The notes under the pieces: model-generated
Told to the model about the DNA's origin: nothing
Database searches by the model: none
The model's input: the letters and a program-made list of their open reading frames with translations, nothing else
Shown here: positions 43,821 to 53,135 of the stretch, one piece after another
How the letters are laid out: each line of letters opens with the position of its first letter
Position numbering within the stretch: position 1 is the first letter of the stretch
Translations under genes and position numbers: made by a program
Source: Massilia sp. Mn16-1_5
GTDB lineage: Bacteria > Pseudomonadota > Gammaproteobacteria > Burkholderiales > Burkholderiaceae_D
Direction: 5' to 3'
Length of the DNA: 64,000 nt
Assembly: GCF_004798585.1 (NCBI RefSeq)
Contig: NZ_PPXQ01000003.1
Location: 1 to 64,000 of the forward strand

Positions 43821-45551
43821 ATGGAAAACAGTACGATCGTCAAACGCCTGTGGGCGTTCATCCGCCCCTACCGCGGCCGCGCCTACATGGCGCTGCTGGC
43901 GATGGCGCTCACGGCGGCAACCCAGCCGCTGCTGGGCAAGGCGCTGCAGCTGCTGCTCGACCGCGGCTTCGACAACAAGGTCGACTTTTCGCTGTGGTGG
44001 ATCCCGGCCATCCTGGTGTCGATCTTCGTCCTGCGCGGGATCGGCACTTTCGCCACCGCCTACCTGAACAACTGGGTGATCAGCCGGGTGCTGAACGACT
44101 TGCGCGCGCGCCTGTTCGACCGCCTGCTGCGCCTGCCGGTCGCGCGTTTTCATGAGGAGTCGACCGGCAAGATCATCAACACCGTAATCGGCGACGTGCG
44201 CCAGGTGGTCGACATGATCAACTCGGTCTTCATCGCTTTTGTTCGCGACGTGCTGGTGGTGGCCGGCCTGCTCGGCACCTTGCTCTACCTGAACTGGAAA
44301 CTGACCCTGGTCGCCGTCGTCGTCATGCCGCTGACCGCCGTCATCGTGCGCACGACCACCAAGCGCCTGCGCCGCCTGAACCGCGAAAACCAGCGCGTCA
44401 CCGCCGAGATGACGCAAGTGGTCGAGGAGGCGGCGCGCGGCCACCAGGTGATCCGCGTGTTCTCGGGCGAGCGCTACGAGCGGCGTCGCTTCGACATGCG
44501 CAGCGCCGCGCTGCTCGGCTTCTCCCAGCGCAGCACGGTCGCCTTTGCCGCCACCACGCCGATCACGCAAATCGCCACCGCCATGACCCTGTCGCTGGTG
44601 ATCGTGCTGGCGATCCGCTCGAACATGACGGTCGGCGAGTTCACCCAGTTCGTGACGATGATGCTGATGCTGCTGACGCCCCTGAAATCGCTGGCCGAAG
44701 TGAACGGCCCGATGCAGCGCGGGATCGCCGCCGCCGAAACCGTGTTCGAGATGATCGATTCGAAGGTTGAGGAAGACACCGGCACCCTTGAGCTGAAAGA
44801 GGTGAAGGGCCACCTGCGCCTGGAGAACGTGGCGTTCCGCTATCCGAACGCGCCCGGCCTGGCGCTGCACGACGTGTCGCTCGACATCCAGCCCGGCAAG
44901 ACGGTGGCCCTGGTCGGCGTCTCGGGCGGCGGCAAATCCACTTTCGTGAACCTGGTCACGCGCTTCTACGACCCCGAGGGCGGGCGCCTCCTGCTCGACG
45001 GCGTGCCCTACCGCGACATCAAGCTGACCAGCCTGCGCGCGCAGCTGGCGATGGTGAGCCAGAACGTGGTGCTGTTCGACGACACGCTGGCGGCCAACAT
45101 CGCCTACGGCGTCGAACGTATCGACTACGAGCGCCTGGCCGCGGCGATCAAGGCGGCGCACCTCACCGACGTGGTGGCGCGCCTGCCGGACGGCGTCGAA
45201 TCGATGATCGGCGAGAACGGCATGCGCCTCTCGGGCGGCCAGCGCCAGCGCGTGGCGATCGCGCGCGCGATCTACAAGGACGCGCCGATCCTGATCCTCG
45301 ACGAAGCGACTTCCGCGCTCGACAACGAATCCGAACGCGCCGTCCAGGCCGCGCTCGACACCCTGATGGCGGGCCGCACCACGATCGTGATCGCGCACCG
45401 CCTGTCCACCATCGAGCGCGCCGACCGCATCGTGGTGATGGAGGCCGGCCGCATCGTCGAGCAGGGCACCCACGACGAGCTGCTGGCCCAGGGCGGCATG
45501 TACGCCAATCTCTACCGGCTGCAGTTCGCGGCCACGACGGCCGAACAATGA
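43821..45551 (+). CDS. msbA: Lipid A/LPS exporter, MsbA-type ABC half-transporter
   Basis: The protein has 576 residues from ATG at 43821, with gaagga upstream. An N-terminal six-helix exporter domain (1-310) is fused to an ATPase with Walker A GVSGGGKST (about 366-374), Q-loop, signature LSGGQRQRVAIARAIY and Walker B ILILDEATSALD, then the switch His in IAHRLST. MsbA homodimers flip lipid A-core across the inner membrane. Its place between two heptosyltransferases and behind a ligase gene supports the LPS role over a drug exporter. The gene overlaps the following waaF by 4 bases. Confidence 0.93.
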   Translation: MENSTIVKRLWAFIRPYRGRAYMALLAMALTAATQPLLGKALQLLLDRGFDNKVDFSLWWIPAILVSIFVLRGIGTFATAYLNNWVISRVLNDLRARLFDRLLRLPVARFHEESTGKIINTVIGDVRQVVDMINSVFIAFVRDVLVVAGLLGTLLYLNWKLTLVAVVVMPLTAVIVRTTTKRLRRLNRENQRVTAEMTQVVEEAARGHQVIRVFSGERYERRRFDMRSAALLGFSQRSTVAFAATTPITQIATAMTLSLVIVLAIRSNMTVGEFTQFVTMMLMLLTPLKSLAEVNGPMQRGIAAAETVFEMIDSKVEEDTGTLELKEVKGHLRLENVAFRYPNAPGLALHDVSLDIQPGKTVALVGVSGGGKSTFVNLVTRFYDPEGGRLLLDGVPYRDIKLTSLRAQLAMVSQNVVLFDDTLAANIAYGVERIDYERLAAAIKAAHLTDVVARLPDGVESMIGENGMRLSGGQRQRVAIARAIYKDAPILILDEATSALDNESERAVQAALDTLMAGRTTIVIAHRLSTIERADRIVVMEAGRIVEQGTHDELLAQGGMYANLYRLQFAATTAEQ

Positions 45552-46576
45552 AGAACGGGCGCACGCTGGTCATTTCGCCGAACTGGATCGGCGACGCGGT
45601 GATGGCGCAGCCGCTGCTGCAGCGGCTGAAGGCGCAGCATCCCGAGCGCCCGATCGACGTGCTGTCCCCGCCTTCGGTGGCGCCGGTCTGGCGCGCGGTG
45701 CCGGAAGTCGACACGGTGCTCGAGACGCCGTTCCGGCACAAGGCGCTGCAGCTGCGCGAGCGCTGGAAATATGCGCAGGTGCTGCGCGCGCGCGGCTATC
45801 TCGCTGCCTACGTACTCCCCAACACGCTGAAATACGCGCTGATTCCCTGGCTGGCCGGGATACCGCGCCGGGTCGGCTACAAGGGAGAGATGCGCTATGG
45901 CCTGGTGAACGTCATGCACCTGGACGACACGCCGCCGCGGCCGATGGTGCCGTTCTATGCGGCGCTGGCGCTGGAGCCAAACGCGCCGCTGGCCCCCGCG
46001 CCGCGTCCGCGCCTGCAGGTGCCGGATGAGCGCATCGCCGCGGCCTGCGCGCGCCATGGCGTCGAGGCGGGGCGTCCCCTGATCGTGTTCGCGCCGGGCG
46101 CCGAATTCGGTCCGGCCAAGCGCTGGCCGCCGCGCCACTTCGGAGAATTGGCGCAGGCGATCCTGGTGCAGCAGGCGGACGCGCGGATCGCGCTGCTCGG
46201 CTCTCCCAAGGATCGCGAGACCTGCGATGAAGTCGTGGCGCACGCGGGCCCCGCGGCGGCCGCCATGCTGAACCTCGCCGGCCAGACCCAGCTCGACGAA
46301 GCGATCGCCTTGATTGCGCGCGCAGCGGCCGTGGTGGCGAACGATTCGGGCTTGCTGCACATTGCGTCGAGCCTGAACCGGCCGGTGGTCGCCTTGTATG
46401 GGCCGACCGATCCCGAACATGCGCCGCCGTTTTCCGACATGGCGCGCGCGCTGTCGCTGCGTCTCGATTGCTCGCCCTGCCGGCAGCGGGAGTGCCCGCT
46501 GGGGCATCACAATTGTCTCGAGCAGATGGAGGCGCCGATCGTGTGGAAGGAGTTGGCGCCGATGTTGGCGCGATAA
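45548..46576 (+). CDS. waaF: Lipopolysaccharide heptosyltransferase II
   Basis: This 342-residue GT9 enzyme starts ISPNWIGDAVMAQPLLQRLKA, a sequence characteristic of WaaF. It has FAPGAEFGPAKRWP at the centre, NDSGLLHIASSLNRPVVALYG in the donor half and CSPCRQRECPLGHHNC near the end. It transfers the second L,D-heptose from ADP-heptose to the LPS inner core. It is translationally coupled to msbA (ATGA). It ends the forward-strand block; the next gene is convergent beyond a REP-like hairpin. Confidence 0.95.
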   Translation: MKNGRTLVISPNWIGDAVMAQPLLQRLKAQHPERPIDVLSPPSVAPVWRAVPEVDTVLETPFRHKALQLRERWKYAQVLRARGYLAAYVLPNTLKYALIPWLAGIPRRVGYKGEMRYGLVNVMHLDDTPPRPMVPFYAALALEPNAPLAPAPRPRLQVPDERIAAACARHGVEAGRPLIVFAPGAEFGPAKRWPPRHFGELAQAILVQQADARIALLGSPKDRETCDEVVAHAGPAAAAMLNLAGQTQLDEAIALIARAAAVVANDSGLLHIASSLNRPVVALYGPTDPEHAPPFSDMARALSLRLDCSPCRQRECPLGHHNCLEQMEAPIVWKELAPMLAR

Positions 46577-46603
46577 GCGTTCGAGTGTTTTAGGACACGA
46601 AAA

Positions 46604-46678
46604 CGCGTGGGCATGCCCACCCTACGTTACGCTTCAGCCCGTGGCCATCGTGCACCGTAGGGTGGGCATGCCCACGCG
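46604..46678. repeat. REP-like inverted repeat between convergent genes
   Basis: A perfect 23-bp inverted repeat (46604-46626 and 46656-46678) is separated by 29 bases. Each arm itself contains the palindrome gtgggcatgcccac followed by cctacg. A second copy with the same core lies at 54842-54929. The element lies just behind waaF and in front of the stop of a reverse-strand gene. It could act as a bidirectional terminator or be a REP/BIME-like repeat. No RAYT transposase is found in the window. Confidence 0.8.
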
Positions 46679-46727
46679 GTTGAAACAGTAGATCAGCCGC
46701 ACAGCCGCGGCGGCTGATCAACGCGCA

Positions 46728-48989
46728 TCAGCTGGCGTAATGCGCCGCTTCCCCCACCATCTCGCCGTCGTCCACCGCATGCTCCTCCAGCGCCTTGATG
46801 TAGCGCGCCAGCGCGTCGTCGAGCGAGGGCAGCAGCATGCCGCGTTCGCTGCCCAGGGCCGAGTAGTGCGGTCGCACGGCCACGTAGCCGAGTTCGGTCG
46901 CCGGCCGCTCCTGCAAGGTCTTTGCATCGACCCCGGCCACCTCGCAGGCCTTGCGCGCCAGCTCGGCCCAGGTCACGGCTTCGCCGTTGCTCAGGTGCCA
47001 GACGCCGCGCTCGCGGTCGATCAGCAGGTCCAGGCTCACGTTCACCAGGTCCGGCACATAGGTTGGCGTCACCACCAGGTCGTTCGAGGCCGTGAACGGC
47101 TGGCCGGCCCGCAAGGCGGCCAGCGCCTGCGTGACGAAGTTGTGCTTGTCCCACGGACCGAAGAAAGAGCTGGTGCGGATCACGAGCGCCTGGGGATCGG
47201 CTTCCAGCACGCGCCGTTCGGATTCGGCCTTGCTGCGGCCGTACACGCCGAGCGGCGCCAGCGGGTCCGATTCGAGGTAGGGTGTGTCCTTGCCGCCGTC
47301 GAACACCAGGTCGCTCGAGAAGGTCATGAAGCGCAGCGCGTGGCGGATGCAGGCCAGGGCCAGCACGGTCGGTCCATGGGTGTTCCCGTTCATGCAGCCT
47401 TCGACGTCCGTTTCCGCCTCGTCGACGCGCACATAGCCGCCGGCATTGATGATCGCCCAGGGTTTAAAACGCTGGATCGCCGCTTCGACCGAAGCCGGAT
47501 CGGTGATGTCCATCTCCTGGCGCGTCAGGACGTGGTGCGCGAGGTTGCGCTTCTCGCAGATGCGCGCAAACGCGGAGCCGAGGGTGCCGGTGGCGCCCGT
47601 GATCAGGATCGGCTGCACGTGGTTCGACTTGAACTGGCTGCGCACCGCGATGTCGGCCACCGCCGTGCGCGTGGCGACCGGCTTGCACAGGAAGCGGCCC
47701 GGCCGGCGCCACCAGCCCTGGCCCTGCAGCACGGGGTTCGAGAGCGGACGGCCGCTGGCCAGTTCGCGCATCAGCTTGGCCACTGCCGTCGGACGCGGCT
47801 GCGGGCCGCGCACGTCGAAGGGACCCGGCTCGTAGTAGCCGCGGCATTCGGTGACCAGGCAGTTCCAGTCGTAGGAACCGAGCAGGGCCCAGACCGTGAC
47901 GGCGCGCACGTCGGCGCCCTGGGTCCTGGCCTTCTGCGCGGCATTCCAGATCTCGAGCAGCCAGCGCAGCTGGTCTTCGCGGTTGGCGTCGATATGGGCT
48001 TCGGTGATGGCGATCGGCAGGCCGTAGCGCTCCCAGGTTTCCATCAGCAGCGGGCCGATACCGGGCGTGGGCGTGGCCAGCGCGCGCGGGGTCTCGATGT
48101 CGGCATGCATGACGCCGTCGTACTCGTGGCAGTGCGACTTCGGATAGCGCTCGACACGGTGATCGAGCCAGCGTTCGCTGGTGATGTAGTAGTTGACGCC
48201 GATGACGTCGGGCGGGCAGGTGTTTTCGCGGAACCAGAGCAGTTCTTCAGGCGTGGCGCCCGATTCGGTGAGGTAGCCCCACAGCTTGTGTTCGGGATCG
48301 ACTTTCCCGCACAGGATGTCCCAGGCCAGCCAGCGCCGTTCGTTGAAGAAGTTCGCCAGCCATGCCATCTCGGGCGTACTGTAGGTCTTCGACAGGTCGT
48401 CGGTCTGCACCAGTTTCGCGTCCGGATTGACGGCGCGGATCGCACGCATCGACAGCACGGTGGCCTTGCATTGATTCAGCAGGGCGCGGATGAAGGTCGT
48501 GTGGCTCGTCCCGTGCGGGTACCAGACGCCTGCCAGACCGGAGAAGCGCGCCGTCGTCAATATCTCGTTGACGGGGGTGTAGTACTCGGCCCAGGGGTAG
48601 CGCCGGGCTACCGCGCCGGCGTACTCGGCGAGCTTTTCGGGGAAGGCTGGATCGACCAGGCTTGTGTGTTCGGGACCGCTGCCGTGGTGGATCAGGCCTA
48701 CGATCGGCGTGACGCCCAGGCGCTGCAGGGCGGGCAGGCGCGCATCGGACCAGGACCAGTCGGCACTCTCGATGCCGTTCGGTGCGGTGCGTTCCCAAAG
48801 CACGGGATAACGGATTGCCTTGATGCCGAGGGAAGCGAAACGTTCGATGTCGTCGACCCGGTCGGCGTGGCCATTGCGGTCCATCTGGCTGAAGTAATTG
48901 TCGCGTACACGGTTGACCGTGCATTCAAGTCCGCCCCAAAGCGCCAGCTCGGTTGCGGTCTCAGGCTGGATCTGCTTGTCGATGTTCAT
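46728..48989 (-). CDS. Fusion of a family-1-like glycosyl hydrolase and an RmlD-like sugar-nucleotide reductase
   Basis: In this 753-residue protein, residues 15-410 form a TIM-barrel of glycoside hydrolase family 1 type: YYTPVNEILTTA carries the acid/base Glu142 and IAITEAHIDAN the nucleophile Glu330. Residues 459-745 are an extended SDR of the RmlD (dTDP-4-dehydrorhamnose reductase) type with ITGATGTLGSAF, the FSSDLVFDG segment and YGRSKAES as catalytic YxxxK. There is no signal peptide, so both halves should be cytosolic. A hydrolase and a nucleotide-sugar reductase in one chain have no obvious joint reaction. It may tie sugar salvage to deoxyhexose formation, or the barrel may have a non-hydrolytic function. 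Confidence 0.85.
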   Translation of the reverse strand: MNIDKQIQPETATELALWGGLECTVNRVRDNYFSQMDRNGHADRVDDIERFASLGIKAIRYPVLWERTAPNGIESADWSWSDARLPALQRLGVTPIVGLIHHGSGPEHTSLVDPAFPEKLAEYAGAVARRYPWAEYYTPVNEILTTARFSGLAGVWYPHGTSHTTFIRALLNQCKATVLSMRAIRAVNPDAKLVQTDDLSKTYSTPEMAWLANFFNERRWLAWDILCGKVDPEHKLWGYLTESGATPEELLWFRENTCPPDVIGVNYYITSERWLDHRVERYPKSHCHEYDGVMHADIETPRALATPTPGIGPLLMETWERYGLPIAITEAHIDANREDQLRWLLEIWNAAQKARTQGADVRAVTVWALLGSYDWNCLVTECRGYYEPGPFDVRGPQPRPTAVAKLMRELASGRPLSNPVLQGQGWWRRPGRFLCKPVATRTAVADIAVRSQFKSNHVQPILITGATGTLGSAFARICEKRNLAHHVLTRQEMDITDPASVEAAIQRFKPWAIINAGGYVRVDEAETDVEGCMNGNTHGPTVLALACIRHALRFMTFSSDLVFDGGKDTPYLESDPLAPLGVYGRSKAESERRVLEADPQALVIRTSSFFGPWDKHNFVTQALAALRAGQPFTASNDLVVTPTYVPDLVNVSLDLLIDRERGVWHLSNGEAVTWAELARKACEVAGVDAKTLQERPATELGYVAVRPHYSALGSERGMLLPSLDDALARYIKALEEHAVDDGEMVGEAAHYAS

Positions 48990-49234
48990 GAGAAATACCT
49001 GCTAGTAATGAGACAGGCCCTAGACTAACGGCGTGACGCAGGCTGTTATGTGAAATGGCGAACATATAGAGGACATTTCGGACTAGTCCTACTTTTTGTC
49101 AACGTATCCATTTCCTCTGCTAAATATATGCTATCTTCAATGAAACGGTGCGCTTCATGTTTTTAAGCGGGCGCAAAATTTGAGACATTGTTGTTTGTTC
49201 AGCAATTTCGTCAAAATCACTTTCGGAGCGGCAA

Positions 49235-49471
49235 ATGTATATGGTGTATTGGACAGTCATTGAGGAAACCGATAGCCGCCCGTACGCCCAGGCCTTTGGT
49301 ACCGACGAGATGGTCAAGGCGATGGGCTTCATGGAAGACCTGCGGCGCCGTCAGCGCGAAGGCGAAGGCGTGCGCTTCATCACGATGTGTTCCGAACATC
49401 CGGACCTGGTGGGGCATCCGGGGGTGGATGTGACGGGGGCGGATTACAACTGGAAGAAGCGGCGGAGATAA
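49235..49471 (+). CDS. Small conserved-looking hypothetical protein
   Basis: This 78-residue protein starts MYMVYWTVIEETDSRPYAQ and has MVKAMGFMEDLRRRQREGEG in the middle. It is soluble, with a mixed alpha/beta pattern and a basic end (NWKKRRR). Codon use is like the neighbours, and a ribosome site (cggagcgg) precedes the ATG; a second ATG two codons later is possible. The 245-base gap upstream is AT-rich. Within it TTGTCA (49096) and TAAATA (49121) could form a weak promoter with a 19-base spacer. The function is not recognised. Confidence 0.6.
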   Translation: MYMVYWTVIEETDSRPYAQAFGTDEMVKAMGFMEDLRRRQREGEGVRFITMCSEHPDLVGHPGVDVTGADYNWKKRRR

Positions 49472-49478
49472 GGCGTGT

Positions 49479-50183
49479 TTATTGCACGGCACTCCCTGTG
49501 AGGGCATTCTCGGGTTGCTCCCACCTCCTCGGCTCGCCCGGCTCCCGTCCATGAACATCGCTGCCTAATCCAATATCGATGAGAAACAGATACGGCGGTT
49601 CCTTCGTCCAGCAACCTTCGCTGCATTTCAGCCGGAAGATCATGCCGTACAGCTTGGGAATGCGGAGCGTTGCCTCCTGCGAGTAGGCCGATTCGAACAT
49701 GCGTGCATGCAGCCGCTTCTTGCCCTCCGGTGTCAGGTCGAACCAGGTACTATCGTCCTTTTCCCAAGGCTCCCAGCCGCCTGCCTTAAACTGGTTCTGC
49801 AGGTTTTCCAGGATGGTCACGGCTTCGTCGAAGGGCAGCGGGTCCAGCATGGGCGACGTGGCAAGCGAAACCGCCTGGTTTTCCGAGAAGGTAAGTGCAG
49901 CAAACTTGGTTGGCGGGAGCGTGAACCCGTGCCTCGGATCGGTGAAGCGGATAATCACGGACGGCTCCGTGACCCAGGTCGCACCGAACTTGTCTCCACC
50001 CGGATCGTCAGCGGGGTGGTTTGATCGCTCCAGGACCGGATAGGTGGAATCGTTGACGACCTGCTCGAAGGTCTGGCCGAGTCGGAAGGCCAGGATCGTC
50101 GGCTCAGGCGGGCGGGAATGCCACCAGACGGTTGCGACGACGAGGCCAGCCAGTAAGGCAAAGCGATGATACCAGCGCGTCAT
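49479..50183 (-). CDS. Single-pass membrane or periplasmic protein, candidate immunity protein of the PAAR cassette
   Basis: The protein has 234 residues from ATG at 50183, overlapping the upstream gene's stop by 4 bases; the longer open frame upstream lies inside the neighbouring gene. Residues 5-22 (HRFALLAGLVVATVWW) form one hydrophobic helix, and the rest is polar and should face the periplasm. There are two Cys near the C-terminus (LKCSEGCW). No family was recognised. The position as last gene behind PAAR and a large protein of effector type fits an immunity protein that guards the periplasm, but this is inferred from layout only. Confidence 0.5.
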   Translation of the reverse strand: MTRWYHRFALLAGLVVATVWWHSRPPEPTILAFRLGQTFEQVVNDSTYPVLERSNHPADDPGGDKFGATWVTEPSVIIRFTDPRHGFTLPPTKFAALTFSENQAVSLATSPMLDPLPFDEAVTILENLQNQFKAGGWEPWEKDDSTWFDLTPEGKKRLHARMFESAYSQEATLRIPKLYGMIFRLKCSEGCWTKEPPYLFLIDIGLGSDVHGREPGEPRRWEQPENALTGSAVQ

Positions 50184-51250
50184 GCGACACCTCCACCGGC
50201 GGCGATCGTCCGGATCGATGCCTCGACATAAGGACGCTCGGGTCCATGCAGGAGCTGGTGAAATTGGTTGGCGGCGGCCAGTACGAATGGCATGCGTTGC
50301 TTCACCATCCACAGCTCCGCGTTCTTGTGTTGTGAGAACCACGATGTGAAACCCGACTTGGCCCTGCATTCGGCTGATAGTGTCAGTTTTATCTCCTCAT
50401 AGTCACCCGTTGGGAACCCGGTTGCCCAGGCATACTGGTTCAAGGCAAGTAGTCTCTGCAGGACAGGATCGTTGTACATAATCCTTTGCAAAATATTGAC
50501 CTGCTCATGCTGGGCGAGCCGGTCAACGCTTCGCTTTAGGTCTCCCGAGTTGATGAGATCGAATCCTTCCTTAATCTCGGCGAACGGTGTCCCAAACCGA
50601 AGCGTGTTCCTATCCACCGCCCAATGCACCGGATACTTATCGTTCTGCCGCTTGGCGAGATAAGCATTGAACTCCTCCCACCCCCGTTCCATAAAAAACC
50701 TGTGCAGCGGATAAATATCCAAAAACAGGTGCGCATTCCCGAAGCCCAGCTTTCGATACATGTACTGTGCCGCGGCTTCCGTGCCGGATTGCACCATCGT
50801 GGACGCCCCCGCGCCGGGATACGCGGCAAAGGCCCGCCCCACCAGCTCACGCACGCGGCGGTTCTTCTCGCTGACCTCGGCCGAATGCAGCAGCCCGCAC
50901 CCCACCTGCTTCGACGCGAAGGCCGCCAGTCCTGCCCACTGAAAACGGTTGTCGGCCAGCCATAATTTCGCATAGGCCGCGTTGATGCGCCTGTTCCGCT
51001 CGCGGTCGTTGCCCTCGAAGCTGCCGTTCACCTTGAGAATGTCCTCGGCCTCGGCCTGGAAGCTGCGCCACAGGTGTTCGGGCGTCAGGATGGGGACGGC
51101 GACCGCCCGTTCCACCGTGGCGGCCGGCCCGACGCAGTGGAGCAGCGTGCACTCCGCTGCCGGCTTGACGTTCCTGCCGATGGGGATGCCGTGGTAGGTG
51201 TGCCTGGGGAACCAGGGATTCTTCATTCCAGGGACATAGCTGGCCTGCAT
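50180..51250 (-). CDS. Putative type VI secretion effector, DUF2515-like
   Basis: The protein has 356 residues from ATG at 51250, chosen because GAGGAG lies 8 bases upstream; an ATG at 51268 has no ribosome site. It has no signal peptide and no clear membrane segment. The central part (RRINAAYAKLWLADNRFQWAGLAAFASKQVGCGLL) resembles DUF2515-type proteins by eye, and a hydrophobic helix-rich second half follows. It sits 28 bases after a PAAR gene and directly before a small membrane-anchored protein, the usual layout of a T6SS cargo effector. The toxic activity, if any, is unknown. Confidence 0.55.
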   Translation of the reverse strand: MQASYVPGMKNPWFPRHTYHGIPIGRNVKPAAECTLLHCVGPAATVERAVAVPILTPEHLWRSFQAEAEDILKVNGSFEGNDRERNRRINAAYAKLWLADNRFQWAGLAAFASKQVGCGLLHSAEVSEKNRRVRELVGRAFAAYPGAGASTMVQSGTEAAAQYMYRKLGFGNAHLFLDIYPLHRFFMERGWEEFNAYLAKRQNDKYPVHWAVDRNTLRFGTPFAEIKEGFDLINSGDLKRSVDRLAQHEQVNILQRIMYNDPVLQRLLALNQYAWATGFPTGDYEEIKLTLSAECRAKSGFTSWFSQHKNAELWMVKQRMPFVLAAANQFHQLLHGPERPYVEASIRTIAAGGGVA

Positions 51251-51278
51251 GGACACACTCCTCGGCATGCAACAGGGA

Positions 51279-51836
51279 TCAGGCGATGGTCGTTTCGGCG
51301 CGGCCCGTGCGGACCGCCTCGCGTTCGTCCGCGCTCAGGGGCTCGGTCCAGCCGTTCTGGTCGAGCGTTCCTTCGACCACCCGGGTCGGCAGCGCGAGCC
51401 GGTAGGGGCGGTTACCGAGAGGCTCCTGCGTACCGATGTCGACCAGCGCGAGGGGAAGGTAGTCCTCGGCCGGCGGCGGGATGGCGGCGGCGTTGGCATC
51501 GGCTACCTTTTGCGCGGCCACGGCCACCTGGCCGGCATACCAGTCGCCGTCGACCGACTGGCACATCAGGCTCTGGGTGGCGACCAGGCGCGGCGGGGGC
51601 GTGCACTTGCAGATGCACAGGTCGTCATGCAGGGCGGCCAGGCGGCCGTCGATGGCGTCGTGCAGGCGCGGTCCGTCGGGCTGGATCACGCCTTCCGACA
51701 GGCATTTCGGGCACCAGCAGACATCGCCTTCGACCGCCAGCGGTACGCCATCGATCGTCTCGAAGCGGCTGCCCGACACGACCTTGCCCCCCGCCGTGGT
51801 AGCGGCGCCGAGCGTGATGAAATATCTGTCGGGCAT
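51279..51836 (-). CDS. PAAR-domain T6SS spike-tip protein
   Basis: The protein has 185 residues from ATG at 51836, with AAAGGA upstream. Residues 1-95 resemble PAAR proteins of beta- and gammaproteobacteria: RYFITLGAATTAGG, VEGDVCWCPKC, GVIQPDGPRL and DDLCICKCTPPP, with Cys pairs that can bind the zinc of the tip. Residues 130-185 form a C-terminal extension with PYRLALPTRVVEGTLDQNGW, seen in proteins that carry or dock a following effector. It heads a three-gene reverse-strand cassette. No other T6SS structural gene is in the window, so the apparatus must be encoded elsewhere. Confidence 0.78.
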   Translation of the reverse strand: MPDRYFITLGAATTAGGKVVSGSRFETIDGVPLAVEGDVCWCPKCLSEGVIQPDGPRLHDAIDGRLAALHDDLCICKCTPPPRLVATQSLMCQSVDGDWYAGQVAVAAQKVADANAAAIPPPAEDYLPLALVDIGTQEPLGNRPYRLALPTRVVEGTLDQNGWTEPLSADEREAVRTGRAETTIA

Positions 51837-51985
51837 GGCGTCCTTTCCCCGCGCCTCGCGAGGCAAAGACTCCAGCCTAACGATGGACGAGGCCGCTTAT
51901 TTGAGGGAGCGCAGGAGACGCCATGACGAGGGCGGAACCCGTCGCATCCCCGGCACAGGACAGGCTGGCTGGAAACGACAGCAGC

Positions 51986-53062
51986 TCAGGACGGCAACGA
52001 GAATGCTTCGGCGATCGACACCAGTTCGCCCGTGCCGCTGGCATCGTAGCCGGGCAGGGCATTCACCAGCTTGTGGTAGGCCGGATCGCGCATCAGCTCG
52101 AGCAACTGGCGCATGGCAGGTTCATCGACGGCATCCTGGCGCAGCGCGAAATAATAGTGTTCGCGCACCAGCGGCAGGAAGTCGAGCTTGAACTGAGCGC
52201 TTGCTGCGCGCATGCCGATGCCGGCGTCGGCCATGCCGCTGGCGATGTAAGCGGCCACCGCCGAATGGGTGAACTCGGCGCTGTTGTAGCCGTTGATCGA
52301 TTCGAGCGGCGGGCCGTCGGCGGCCAGCATCATTTCCAGCAGCATGCGCGTGCCGGAACCGGCCTGGCGATTCACGAAGCGCACTTCCGGGCGCGCCAGG
52401 TCCGCCAACCCGCGCAGGCCGAGCGGATTGCCGCGCGCCATGATCAGGCCTTGCTGGCGGTCCGCGACGCGCACCAGGCAATGCTGCTGCGGATCGAGCC
52501 AGCGCAGGTACCAGGCGACTGTTTGCGCCTCGAAGCGGCCCAGCGGGATGTGGAAGCCGGCCAGGTCGCATTCGCGCCGCGCCAGCGCCGCCACGGCGTC
52601 GGTGCTGGTGCGGTAGCGCAGGTCGAGCGGTAACGCATCCCGGTCGATGCAGCCGGTGAGCGCGGCGACCGCGAAGCCGTGGCTGGCATCCATGCGCAGG
52701 GTGCGCAGTTTATTCGCCGTGATGCGCGCGAGTTCCGCTTCGAGTTCCGAGGCCAGGCTGTGCAGGGTAGGGGAAAGGCGCGCGGCGATGCGGCGGTCGG
52801 CCCAGACCAGCTTTTGCGCCAGCGGCGTGAGGGCCGTGCCGCGCCCGCGTCCCGTTTGCAGCAATTGTTCGCCGAACAGGCTTTCCGCCGAGCGCAGCAA
52901 GCCCCAGGCGTAACGGTAGGACAGGCCGACACTTTTGGCGGCCTGCGCGATCGAACCCGTATCCTGGATCGAGAGTAGCAGGCCGAGCAAATCGGCCGTG
53001 TCGAGCGGCGCTTCTCCCTTGACACTGATTTCCCAGTGGGGCCGGATATGAACGGTGAGCAT
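51986..53062 (-). CDS. ModE-like regulator with periplasmic-binding-type domain
   Basis: In this 358-residue protein, residues 18-95 are a ModE/LysR-type winged helix (DTGSIAQAAKSVGLSYRYAW, then GRGRGTALTPLAQKL). Residues 115-345 match PBP-like substrate-binding domains (FVNRQAGSGTRMLLEMML), of the kind that bind molybdate, tungstate or small oxyanions. It is divergent from a formate/oxalate transporter and faces the formate dehydrogenase genes. It probably senses tungstate/molybdate or formate and controls the module. One palindrome copy overlaps its own start codon, suggesting autorepression. Confidence 0.85.
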   Translation of the reverse strand: MLTVHIRPHWEISVKGEAPLDTADLLGLLLSIQDTGSIAQAAKSVGLSYRYAWGLLRSAESLFGEQLLQTGRGRGTALTPLAQKLVWADRRIAARLSPTLHSLASELEAELARITANKLRTLRMDASHGFAVAALTGCIDRDALPLDLRYRTSTDAVAALARRECDLAGFHIPLGRFEAQTVAWYLRWLDPQQHCLVRVADRQQGLIMARGNPLGLRGLADLARPEVRFVNRQAGSGTRMLLEMMLAADGPPLESINGYNSAEFTHSAVAAYIASGMADAGIGMRAASAQFKLDFLPLVREHYYFALRQDAVDEPAMRQLLELMRDPAYHKLVNALPGYDASGTGELVSIAEAFSLPS

Positions 53063-53080
53063 ATGCTAAAAATAGCCTAT
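53061..53080. promoter_or_regulatory. Operator-like palindrome overlapping the regulator start
   Basis: The sequence atatgctaaaaatagcctat is an imperfect palindrome of the same design as the site at 53136-53155 (ATATGCT, A/T-rich centre, AGCnTAT). It covers the start codon of the divergent regulator gene, so binding would block its own transcription or translation. The two sites are 75 bases apart, centre to centre, close to seven helical turns. Confidence 0.5.
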
Positions 53081-53135
53081 TTCGCTGTCAAAAACATCAT
53101 GATACCCTCGGCGGGCAATAAAAGATGCCCAATAG

